5,698 nucleotides of DNA from Thermodesulfobacteriota bacterium (GTDB lineage Bacteria > Desulfobacterota > DSM-4660 > Desulfatiglandales > HGW-15), in the NCBI GenBank assembly GCA_025454125.1, contig JALOPA010000171.1, positions 1-5,698 on the forward strand, given 5' to 3'. The notes below the pieces were generated by a model. That model saw only the letters and a list, made by a program, of their open reading frames with translations. It was not told the DNA's origin and did not search any database. Positions 1 to 4,942 of this stretch are shown one piece after another (position 1 is the first letter of the stretch; every line of letters begins with the position of its first letter). A program made the position numbers and the translations under genes.

Positions 1-47
1 TCCGACTGGGTCATGCCCAGTTTGGGAATGTGAATCTCAGAGATCAT
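1..47 (-). CDS. E2 (dihydrolipoamide acyltransferase) subunit of a 2-oxoacid/acetoin dehydrogenase complex, N-terminus only
   Basis: Only the first 15 codons are present, reading MISEIHIPKLGMTQS, and the gene runs off the left edge. This is the characteristic first strand and turn of a lipoyl domain (compare 'I.MPKLGMTMxE' in E2 proteins of the AcoC/PdhC type). Known family role: the lipoyl domain carries the acyl group from E1 to the catalytic core, which transfers it to CoA. The ATG at 47-45 is preceded by GGAGG (64-60) at a rather long spacing of 12 nt. It follows E1 beta by 74 nt in the same direction, the usual alpha-beta-E2 order. A terminator-like hairpin separates it from E1 beta. Substrate class cannot be read from this fragment. 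A biotinyl/lipoyl domain of another protein is possible in principle, but the context makes E2 much more likely. Confidence 0.85.
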   Translation of the reverse strand, partial: MISEIHIPKLGMTQS

Positions 48-59
48 GAAGACCGGTGT

Positions 60-64
60 CCTCC
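60..64 (-). promoter_or_regulatory. Ribosome binding site of the E2 gene, abutting the upstream hairpin
   Basis: The minus strand reads GGAGG, 12 nt before the ATG at 47. It begins only 2 nt after the U-run of the upstream terminator-like hairpin, so a paused polymerase or a stabilised stem would sit directly beside the initiation site. The spacing is longer than the usual 5-9 nt, so E2 initiation may be modest. Confidence 0.5.
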
Positions 65-66
65 GC

Positions 67-106
67 AAAAAGCCCGGACCAGGAATGGCCCCTTCCTGGC
101 CCGGGC
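67..106 (-). terminator. Intrinsic-terminator-like hairpin between E1 beta and E2
   Basis: Read on the minus strand, GCCCGGGCCAGGAA (106-93) pairs with TTCCTGGTCCGGGC (85-72) around a 7-nt loop, GGGGCCA. The U-run TTTTT follows at 71-67. The stem is 14 bp and continuous in minus-strand RNA because the single irregular pair (100 with 78) is a G-U wobble there. On the plus strand the same pair is an A-C mismatch and no T-run follows. It therefore fits a minus-strand RNA element. It lies inside the E1-E2 operon, so it may act as a partial terminator, an attenuator or an mRNA-stabilising/processing stem setting E1:E2 stoichiometry. Which one is not visible from sequence. Confidence 0.8.
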
Positions 107-121
107 AAAGTAAATCCCCGA

Positions 122-1096
122 TTAAAGCGTGCGCTTCACCGCGCGGACAATGGAGTCCTTGTTGGGCAAGTAAAGATCCTCGAGCACCGGGCTTCCGGGA
201 ATCGGAATCATGGGAGCCGCCACCCGCTGCACAGGCGCTTTGAGAAAGGAGAAATACTCGCTGCAAGCCAGAGCCGCCACCTCAGCACCAAGACCCCCGC
301 GAATTCGACCTTCTTCCACGGTGACCAGCCGGCCGGTCTTTTCCACGGACTCGAAGATCGTGTCCTTGTCCAGAGGCACGATCGTCCTCGGATCGATGAT
401 CTCGATGTCGATGCCCTCCTTGGCCAGCTCCTGCGCAGCGCCAAAGGCCTCGTACATCATGAAACCGAAAGCGACGACCGTGGCATCTTTGCCCTTTTTG
501 CGCACCACGGCTTCTCCGAAAGGCACGGTGTAGTCCTCCTCCGGCACTTCTCCGTCGATCCCGCCGAAGAGCAGTTTCTTGTGCTCGAAGACGACCACCG
601 GGTCATCGCTCCGGATGGCGGACTTGAGAAGACCTTTGGCATCGTAGGGGGTCGCCGGTTCGACGAGGATAAGACCGGGAGCCTGCACCAGTTGAGACTC
701 CAGGCTCTGAGAGTGTCCGTAGGCCATGCGAAGGCCCGCACCTACAGCGGTTCTGATCGTCACAGGCACCCGGTACTGGCCTCCCGTGATGTAGCCCCAC
801 TGGCCCAGGTGGTTGCAGAGTTCATCCATGGCGAGCATGGCAAAATCGCAGAACATCAACTCCAGAACCGGGCGCATGCCGTTGAGGGCCGCTCCGATGG
901 CGGCGCCGGTAATGGCATTCTCGGCAATGGGTGTGTTGACCACGCGATCCTCTCCGAATTCCTTGACCAGGCCGGCGGTCTGACCAAAGGGGCTCACCCT
1001 GACGTCTTCCCCGAAAATGAAGACGCTGGGGTCTCGGCGCATTTCTTCTGCCATGGCCTCGTTAATAGCCTGCATAAAGGTGATTTTTCTAGCCAT
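122..1096 (-). CDS. Thiamine-diphosphate-dependent 2-oxoacid/acetoin dehydrogenase, E1 component beta subunit
   Basis: A 324-residue protein, full length for the family (about 325). It is the transketolase-like beta chain of the alpha2beta2 E1 that decarboxylates a 2-oxoacid (or cleaves acetoin) and reductively acylates lipoyl-E2 in the cytoplasm. Visible motifs: GEDV (29-32); NTPIAENAITGAAIG (54-68) with E59 at the place of the conserved thiamine-activating glutamate; GMRPVLEL (73-80); ITGGQYRVPVTIR (103-115); the HSQSLES block (128-134); PGLILVEPATPYDAKGLL (140-157); and IDPRTIVPLD (234-243) in the C-terminal transketolase fold. All usual signatures look intact. The start ATG overlaps the E1 alpha stop by one base (TGATG), with a purine-rich AGGAAAGGGGG upstream inside the alpha gene, so translation is probably coupled. 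It resembles AcoB, PdhB and BkdA2 alike, so the substrate (acetoin, pyruvate or branched-chain 2-oxoacid) is undetermined. Confidence 0.95.
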   Translation of the reverse strand: MARKITFMQAINEAMAEEMRRDPSVFIFGEDVRVSPFGQTAGLVKEFGEDRVVNTPIAENAITGAAIGAALNGMRPVLELMFCDFAMLAMDELCNHLGQWGYITGGQYRVPVTIRTAVGAGLRMAYGHSQSLESQLVQAPGLILVEPATPYDAKGLLKSAIRSDDPVVVFEHKKLLFGGIDGEVPEEDYTVPFGEAVVRKKGKDATVVAFGFMMYEAFGAAQELAKEGIDIEIIDPRTIVPLDKDTIFESVEKTGRLVTVEEGRIRGGLGAEVAALACSEYFSFLKAPVQRVAAPMIPIPGSPVLEDLYLPNKDSIVRAVKRTL

Positions 1097-2067
1097 CAGA
1101 GCACCCCCTTTCCTGAGTACAACCCTTCGAACAGGTCTTGAGCCGTGGGATCCGGTGCAGCCAGCGCACCCTGAATCACCCCATCCACCTGGGTTTGAAT
1201 CTCACCCCTGAGCTTCTGATCTTCTGCGGCGGTGATCATTCCGCGATCCATGAGCTTTTTCCTGCACAGATCAATCGGGTCCTTTTTTCCCCACTCCTCC
1301 AGATCCTTCGGGTTCACGTAAGTTCCCGGGTCCCCGGTGAAATGAGTCGCCATTCGAAAAGTCTTGTACTCGACCAGGTAGGGCCCTTTCCCGCTCCTCG
1401 CATGATCGATCGCCTTTTGCGCCGCCTCGTAAACCGCCTCAACATCCTGGCCCTCCACGATGTCGTAAGGGATTCCGTAGCCGGCGGCCCGAGGGGCCAC
1501 GTCCTGCGTCGGGTAGTGCTCGCACATGTAGGAGAGCTCGCAGAACTGGTTTGTGGCCACGGCAAAGAAGACCGGCAGTTTCCACAAGGCCGCCATGCAC
1601 ATGGACGGATGGGCATCCGCCTGGTTGCACGTGCCTTCCCCCACGTAGTAGAGCGTCACCTGACCGGTCTTTCGCATCTTTGATGCCAGTGCGGTTCCCA
1701 CCGCCATGGAGAAGTCTGCGCCCAGACTGGAAACGAGCCCCGGGATGTTGTTTTTCTTGTCGGCAAGATGAAGGGTGCCCTTGCCCTTGCACAATCCGGT
1801 TTTCTTGCCCAGATACTCATGCCAGATGTCTTTCGGGTCCATTCCTTTTCCGATGAACTCGCCCACTCCCCTGTGGGTCCCAAAGAGAATGTCCTCTTGC
1901 TTCAAAGGGCCCGTGATACCGATCGACACGGCCTCCTGCCCTGTCCCGAAATGCCCCATGAGCTGGAGTTTACCCTCCTTGAGCAGCTTCCCATGGGTCT
2001 CTTCCATGGTGCGGACCAGGAGCATCTTCCGATACAACTCCAAGAGTTTGCCTTTTGCCAATGCCAT
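1096..2067 (-). CDS. Thiamine-diphosphate-dependent dehydrogenase E1 component alpha subunit, divergent active site
   Basis: A 323-residue protein of the PdhA/AcoA family, partner of the adjoining beta chain. Family features seen: GHFGTGQEAVSIG (38-50), RGVGEFIGKGMDP (66-78), GLCKGKGTLHLAD (91-103), the thiamine-diphosphate/Mg motif region starting GEG (143-145) and ending TNQF (172-175), MAALWKLPVFF (158-168), and RSGKGPYLVE (224-233) leading to THFTGDP (241-247). Aligned by eye to human PDHA1, the Mg-ligand Asn is kept (N173) and the catalytic-loop His is kept (H242). However, the Mg-ligand Asp of GDG is Glu (E144), the first N of the NN pair is Thr (T172), and the His of YRxHG is Val (V68, after R66). 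The beta subunit shows no matching decay, so this looks like a distinct subfamily rather than a dead gene. The ATG has an excellent AAGGAGG (2081-2075), 7 nt away. Substrate unknown. Confidence 0.92.
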   Translation of the reverse strand: MALAKGKLLELYRKMLLVRTMEETHGKLLKEGKLQLMGHFGTGQEAVSIGITGPLKQEDILFGTHRGVGEFIGKGMDPKDIWHEYLGKKTGLCKGKGTLHLADKKNNIPGLVSSLGADFSMAVGTALASKMRKTGQVTLYYVGEGTCNQADAHPSMCMAALWKLPVFFAVATNQFCELSYMCEHYPTQDVAPRAAGYGIPYDIVEGQDVEAVYEAAQKAIDHARSGKGPYLVEYKTFRMATHFTGDPGTYVNPKDLEEWGKKDPIDLCRKKLMDRGMITAAEDQKLRGEIQTQVDGVIQGALAAPDPTAQDLFEGLYSGKGVL

Positions 2068-2192
2068 GGTCTAACCTCCTTCCTCTGTATACGGTTTTCT
2101 CACATCACGGTTTTACTAAGGGTCGCCCAATTGTTTTTAACACACAGACGCCCCCTCACCATTCCCCTCTCCCCCAGCCGGCCTTTCCCCCT
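2068..2192 (-). promoter_or_regulatory. Gap upstream of E1 alpha with a repeated 8-mer; possible promoter/operator region
   Basis: This 125-base gap lies between the FAD dehydrogenase stop and the E1 alpha start. On the minus strand it begins as a G-rich tract and becomes AT-richer toward the gene. It contains two exact copies of AAAACCGT (2114-2107 and 2098-2091), spaced 16 bases start to start, and a -10-like TATACA (2091-2086). No good -35 box lies at the right distance, and no clear sigma-54 GG/GC pair was found. The strong SD AAGGAGG follows at 2081-2075. The direct repeats could be a regulator-binding site, but this is a guess. No convincing terminator for the upstream gene is present, so read-through is possible. 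Confidence 0.3.
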
Positions 2193-3449
2193 TTAGAGCC
2201 AAAAACGTGATGGGCTCAGTCTCTGTTCAAAGTCGCCGAACGACTGGCCCGCGAGAAGCCGGGTCACGTACTGCCCTGTCACCGGCCCCAGGGTCATGCC
2301 CTTGGTGTCGTGGCCGCCTGCAACGATCACGTTGTGCAGGGACTGCAACCGTCCCACGATGGGCAGACCGTCCGGGGTGCACGGCCTGAGCCCCCGCCAG
2401 ATTTCAGAGGGACGAAGAGGTTCGATCAGGGGCAGGTAGCGGCTTGAGGAACGATGGATGCCTCTGACGCGCTCGGGGTTGATGGTCAAGTCAAGACCGC
2501 TCAGTTCAAGGGCCCCGGTGATCCGAAGCGCATTGGACAATGGGCTCACGGCCACATGGTGCTCATCGAGGATCAGGGGCTGGCGCACCGTCATCTTGGG
2601 TCTTGAAAAAGTCTGGCTATACCCCCTTCCTCCCTCCACAGGCAGTTTGACTCCAAGGCGCCGGCCCAGAGAGGCCAGCCATGCTCCCCCGGCGATAACG
2701 ACCTGTTCACCTCTGAACTCTCCCTTGGTGGTGAGCAATGAGTTCACGCGGTTTCGCCCCAGCTGGAAATCATAGACTTCGGTCTCCGTCCTGATTTGCA
2801 CCCCCCAGGCGGCTGCCTGTTTGGCCAGCCACTCCAGAAACTTCGAAGGGTCAAGGTTACTGTCGCTGAGAAACCGGATCCCCCCGACCACCGCTCTCCC
2901 GGCTGCCGGCTCCACATCGCGAACCTCGTCTCCCGAGAAGACCTCCGAAGCGAATCCTGCTTCCATGGCTTTTGCCGCTCTTTCCCTTCCCTGAAGAAAC
3001 CTCTTCCCGCTCAGAAAAAGATAGAGGAGGCCCTTCTGGCTGAAGCCGTATTCCCAGCCCCCCAGGCGGGCCAACTCGTTGTGTACCTGGACTCCCTCGT
3101 GATTGAGCCTCATGAAGAGTTCGGAAGCGATGCGGAAGTCTTTCCGGTTGCATCGGCGGGCAAACCGCAGGAGCCAGAACAGGAATCGGGGATCCGACCG
3201 CAGTTGCATCCCGAAAAACCCGTCCTGGTCAAAGAGGTGTCTCAGGCCCTCTTCAATCACTCCAGGTCCGGCAAGGGGTTCAAAAAAACTGGGCACGACA
3301 AGGCCGGCATTGCCGGAAGAACTCCCGGCGCCGATCTCCCCCCTTTCCAAGATGACGACCTTAGCTCCGGCAGAAGCAGCATAGTAGGCCACGCTGAGGC
3401 CTACCACCCCGGCGCCGACAACGAGAACATCTGCCTGTTTTTCATTCAT
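2193..3449 (-). CDS. FAD-dependent amine/D-amino-acid dehydrogenase (DadA-like, DAO family)
   Basis: A 418-residue protein, the usual length of DadA-type dehydrogenases (about 415-435). These flavoproteins oxidise a D-amino acid or other secondary/primary amine to an imine that hydrolyses to a 2-oxoacid, passing electrons to the respiratory chain. Visible: the dinucleotide-binding GAGVVG (12-17) with the strand-end LERGEIGAGSSSGNAGLV (34-51) typical of DadA; a GRGYSQTF segment (274-281) matching the family 'KGYS' block; WRGLRPCTPDGLPIVGR (351-367); and AGGHDTKGMTLGPVTGQ (377-393), corresponding to the C-terminal FAD-contacting 'GHGTLGWT..' motif but with Asp and Lys where DadA has Gly and Leu. 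An upstream in-frame TTG (3515) would add 22 residues and overlap the preceding gene, so I chose the ATG at 3449, just before the ADVLVVGAG strand. It starts 13 nt after the flavoprotein stop with only a weak SD, which suggests coupling. Exact substrate unknown. Confidence 0.88.
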   Translation of the reverse strand: MNEKQADVLVVGAGVVGLSVAYYAASAGAKVVILERGEIGAGSSSGNAGLVVPSFFEPLAGPGVIEEGLRHLFDQDGFFGMQLRSDPRFLFWLLRFARRCNRKDFRIASELFMRLNHEGVQVHNELARLGGWEYGFSQKGLLYLFLSGKRFLQGRERAAKAMEAGFASEVFSGDEVRDVEPAAGRAVVGGIRFLSDSNLDPSKFLEWLAKQAAAWGVQIRTETEVYDFQLGRNRVNSLLTTKGEFRGEQVVIAGGAWLASLGRRLGVKLPVEGGRGYSQTFSRPKMTVRQPLILDEHHVAVSPLSNALRITGALELSGLDLTINPERVRGIHRSSSRYLPLIEPLRPSEIWRGLRPCTPDGLPIVGRLQSLHNVIVAGGHDTKGMTLGPVTGQYVTRLLAGQSFGDFEQRLSPSRFWL

Positions 3450-3462
3450 AGCCCGCCATGTC

Positions 3463-4122
3463 TCAAGCGAAGGGTTCCGTGTAGACGAGGGAGTCTCGAA
3501 ACCGGCGATCCACAATATGGATCACGTCACGGATCATCTCTCCCCTGCCGCAGAGGTAGAAGTCATAGGCCCCCTCAGGCAAACGGCTTTCCAGATAGGC
3601 GCTCACCCGTCCGGCAAAGACGTCGGCAGCGAGCTCTCCTTCATCCTTCAATCCGGAAAGGCAGGGGACATAGAGCCTGGCCGTCCTTCGGAACAAGGGC
3701 TCCGCATAAAGATCGAGGAAACGCCGCACTCCGTGAAGCAGGATGAAACCCTTCACCCCCGCCCTGGCCATGGATGCGAAGGGCGCCACGCCCGTGCCTG
3801 TGGCCACGAACACCGGCAGACGCTTCGAAGGATAAAAGCAAAAATACCCGTGGGGCCCGCTGAACCGGAAAAGGTCTCCTTCTTGGGCAGAGGCCAGGGT
3901 GGAGGAGAAGCGGCCCCCTTTGACGCTTCGCACGAGGAAATCCAAGGTCCCGTCCCGAGGGGAGGAAACAGGGGTGTAATCCCTCTCGATCTCCCCCCGG
4001 ATGAATCGGACCCTCTGGCCCGGAACAAACTGAAACAGGGGCGGCCGGCTGAATCGAATCTCAAAGGTGTCCTCTGTGAGCCAGCTCCTGCTCAGCACCC
4101 GTGTTTCGTGGGGCTCGCTCAT
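3463..4122 (-). CDS. Ferredoxin/flavodoxin-NAD(P)H reductase-like flavoprotein (FNR family)
   Basis: A 219-residue protein with a two-domain FNR architecture. The N-terminal FAD barrel has VPGQRVRF (33-40) and the FAD motif RDYTPVSSP (47-55). The NAD(P) domain has GTGVAPFASM (109-118), LLHGVRR (128-134) and YLCGRGEMIRDV (189-200), ending in YTEPFA. No Cys-rich [2Fe-2S] domain is attached, so its partner must be a separate carrier or protein. Where NADPH-specific members carry an SRE-type motif, this one reads LSGL (155-158) with no Arg, hinting at NADH preference (inference). The ATG at 4122 overlaps the adenosyltransferase stop as ATGA (4 nt). Upstream in-frame starts would run deep into that gene and add non-homologous residues, so this start is preferred. 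Its position suggests a role in reducing cob(II)alamin for adenosylation, as FNR/flavodoxin or PduS do elsewhere. Supplying electrons to another pathway is the alternative. Confidence 0.85.
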   Translation of the reverse strand: MSEPHETRVLSRSWLTEDTFEIRFSRPPLFQFVPGQRVRFIRGEIERDYTPVSSPRDGTLDFLVRSVKGGRFSSTLASAQEGDLFRFSGPHGYFCFYPSKRLPVFVATGTGVAPFASMARAGVKGFILLHGVRRFLDLYAEPLFRRTARLYVPCLSGLKDEGELAADVFAGRVSAYLESRLPEGAYDFYLCGRGEMIRDVIHIVDRRFRDSLVYTEPFA

Positions 4123-4688
4123 CTCTTCCAGGGGATCTCCTGGACCCCCATGATCCGGTTGCAGTAGCGGGAGAGCACGAAGAGATAGTCCGACAGCCGA
4201 TTCATGTAGATGAGCAGGCGCCCGTGGGGTGCCGATCGCTCTGCCTCCGATATTTCCTCCAGGAGGCTCACGGCATGCCGTTCCGCCCTGCGGCAAACGG
4301 TTCTTGCAATGTGAGCCCAGGCCGCGGAAGCGTGACCGGCCGGCAGAACAAATCCCGTCAGAGGAGGCAGCAGCGCATCCATCCGGTCGATCGCGTTCTC
4401 GATGCTCTTGATGTGCGCCTCTTCGATGGGATTGATGGACTTTGCCAACGCTGAGCCGGGGGTTGTCATGAGGCCGGCGCCGACGTCGAACAGGGCGGAT
4501 TGGATTTCCTGAATCTCGCGCGCCACCTTGGGGTCTTCGTCACTCAAGGATGCCGCCAAAGCCCCGAGCGCGGCGTTCAGTTCGTCCACGTCGCCGCAGG
4601 CTTCCAGCCTCTTGTCCGCCTTGCTCACGCGCTCGCCGCTGAAGAGGCTCGTCTTGCCGTGATCGCCTGTGCCTGTGTAGATCTTGAT
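4119..4688 (-). CDS. PduO-type cob(I)alamin adenosyltransferase, apparent ATC start
   Basis: It transfers the adenosyl group of ATP to cob(I)alamin, giving adenosylcobalamin for B12-dependent mutases, dehydratases or lyases. Counting from the ATC at 4688 it has 189 residues, normal for the family. Motifs are complete: the N-terminal ATP-binding IYTGTGDHGKTSLFSGER (3-20); GDVDELNAALG (32-42); FVLPAGHASAAWAHIARTVC (113-132) followed by RRAER (133-137); and YMNRLSDYLFVLSR (161-174). The reading frame upstream to the TGA near 4784 has no ATG, GTG or TTG, only one distant CTG without an SD. The first conventional start downstream, GTG at 4628, would delete the ATP-binding motif. An ideal AGGAGG (4700-4695) lies 6 nt before the ATC, exactly where relatives have 'MKIYT'. 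So either ATC initiates, or a base is wrong or mutated. The gene leads the flavoprotein/FAD dehydrogenase cluster and overlaps the flavoprotein by 4 nt. Confidence 0.93.
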   Translation of the reverse strand: MKIYTGTGDHGKTSLFSGERVSKADKRLEACGDVDELNAALGALAASLSDEDPKVAREIQEIQSALFDVGAGLMTTPGSALAKSINPIEEAHIKSIENAIDRMDALLPPLTGFVLPAGHASAAWAHIARTVCRRAERHAVSLLEEISEAERSAPHGRLLIYMNRLSDYLFVLSRYCNRIMGVQEIPWKR

Positions 4689-4694
4689 GGCCCA

Positions 4695-4700
4695 CCTCCT
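4695..4700 (-). promoter_or_regulatory. Ribosome binding site that fixes the adenosyltransferase start at an ATC
   Basis: The minus strand reads AGGAGG, then TGGGCC (6 nt), then ATC AAG ATC TAC. The site is a perfect anti-SD match at optimal distance from the codon that homology predicts as the initiator. It is the strongest SD in this region and supports initiation at 4688 rather than at the internal GTG (4628). Confidence 0.75.
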
Positions 4701-4780
4701 GGATTTCGAATTTGTTCTCGGACGAAACCGCCATGCTCCGATACGCGGAGTTTTTTTCTCTTTGCCGTGCTTCCCCAGAC

Positions 4781-4856
4781 GTCATGCCGGACTTGATCCG
4801 GCATCCAGGGTTTCCAAGCTTCCGCCTGACTGGATTCCGGCTTCCGCCGCAATGAC
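4781..4856. repeat. Extragenic palindromic repeat (REP/MITE-like dispersed element)
   Basis: A 76-base two-hairpin palindrome. Outer arms GTCAT (4781-4785) and ATGAC (4852-4856) are perfect inverted repeats. The left hairpin is ATGCCGG (4784-4790), loop ACTTGAT, CCGGCAT (4798-4804). The inner arms ATCCAG (4803-4808) and CTGGAT (4830-4835) are complementary. The right hairpin is ATTCCGGC (4834-4841), loop TTCC, GCCGCAAT (4846-4853), with one mismatch. This 'GTCATGCCGGACTTGATCC' type of sequence is a recognised class of dispersed extragenic element in many proteobacterial genomes. Only one copy lies in this window, so dispersal here is inferred. It sits between genes and does not interrupt any. 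Confidence 0.75.
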
Positions 4857-4902
4857 ACATCGTTTCGCAAAAAGGGGAAACATTCATCAATTCGCAAAGA
4901 AG

Positions 4903-4930
4903 TCTAGAGGATTCCATGGAGCCTTGTCAA
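4903..4930 (-). promoter_or_regulatory. Weak candidate sigma-70 promoter for the adenosyltransferase cluster
   Basis: The minus strand carries a perfect -35 TTGACA (4930-4925), and TCTAGA (4908-4903) follows after 16 bp as a poor -10 (3 of 6 matches). It lies downstream of the transporter stop and points at the adenosyltransferase about 215 bases away, with the palindromic repeat in the leader. The good -35 alone is not strong evidence, and a chance match is quite possible. Confidence 0.22.
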
Positions 4931-4942
4931 AGAAAAGCTGCG

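Larger units (their letters stand above)
4689..4942. other. Gene-free 254-base interval between the transporter and the adenosyltransferase
   Basis: No protein-like reading frame was recognised here on either strand. It holds the adenosyltransferase RBS, a T7 tract with a small plus-strand hairpin (4736-4757), a palindromic dispersed repeat (4781-4856), and a purine/AT-mixed stretch (4857-4942) that must contain any promoter of the adenosyltransferase cluster. Apparent short frames across the repeat give the familiar spurious peptides 'WMPDQVRHD' and 'GCRIKSGMT', which are translations of the repeat rather than genes. Confidence 0.7.

Noticed and set aside
56..1141. Long plus-strand open frame of about 361 codons opposite E1 beta
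   Set aside because: It is the antisense of a well-conserved, motif-complete E1 beta gene. Its peptide is rich in His/Arg/Gly with no recognisable domain, as expected for a shadow frame in GC-rich coding DNA.
2068..2192. Sigma-54 (-24/-12) promoter before E1 alpha, as in classical acetoin operons
   Set aside because: I found no TGGCAC-N5-TTGC-like pair with correct spacing in the gap, and no AcoR-type activator gene is visible in the window.
3450..3515. TTG at 3515 as the start of the FAD dehydrogenase
   Set aside because: The extra 22 residues lie before the expected N-terminal Rossmann strand, overlap the flavoprotein gene and do not look like a signal sequence. The ATG at 3449 fits the family.
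2796..3746. Plus-strand open frame of about 316 codons opposite the FAD dehydrogenase and flavoprotein
   Set aside because: It crosses the junction of two solid minus-strand genes, has Pro/Arg-rich composition and no domain features. It is a shadow.
4123..4296. N-terminal extension of the flavoprotein to 4296
   Set aside because: The 58 added residues are an out-of-frame translation of the conserved adenosyltransferase C-terminus. The ATGA overlap start at 4122 is far more plausible.
4628..4628. GTG at 4628 as the adenosyltransferase start
   Set aside because: It would delete the conserved TGTGDHGKT ATP-binding segment that is encoded in frame upstream, and it lacks the AGGAGG found before the ATC.
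4736..4757. Plus-strand hairpin CTCCG-ATACG-CGGAG followed by T7, resembling a terminator
   Set aside because: The stem is only 5 bp, no plus-strand gene lies upstream, and in the minus direction the T-run becomes a 5' A-run. It is probably fortuitous, though it could stop antisense transcription.
4540..4917. Minus-strand frames through the palindromic repeat (peptides containing 'GCRIKSGMT' or 'WMPDQVRHD')
   Set aside because: These peptides are well-known translations of dispersed extragenic repeats, and the frames run out of phase through the adenosyltransferase N-terminus.
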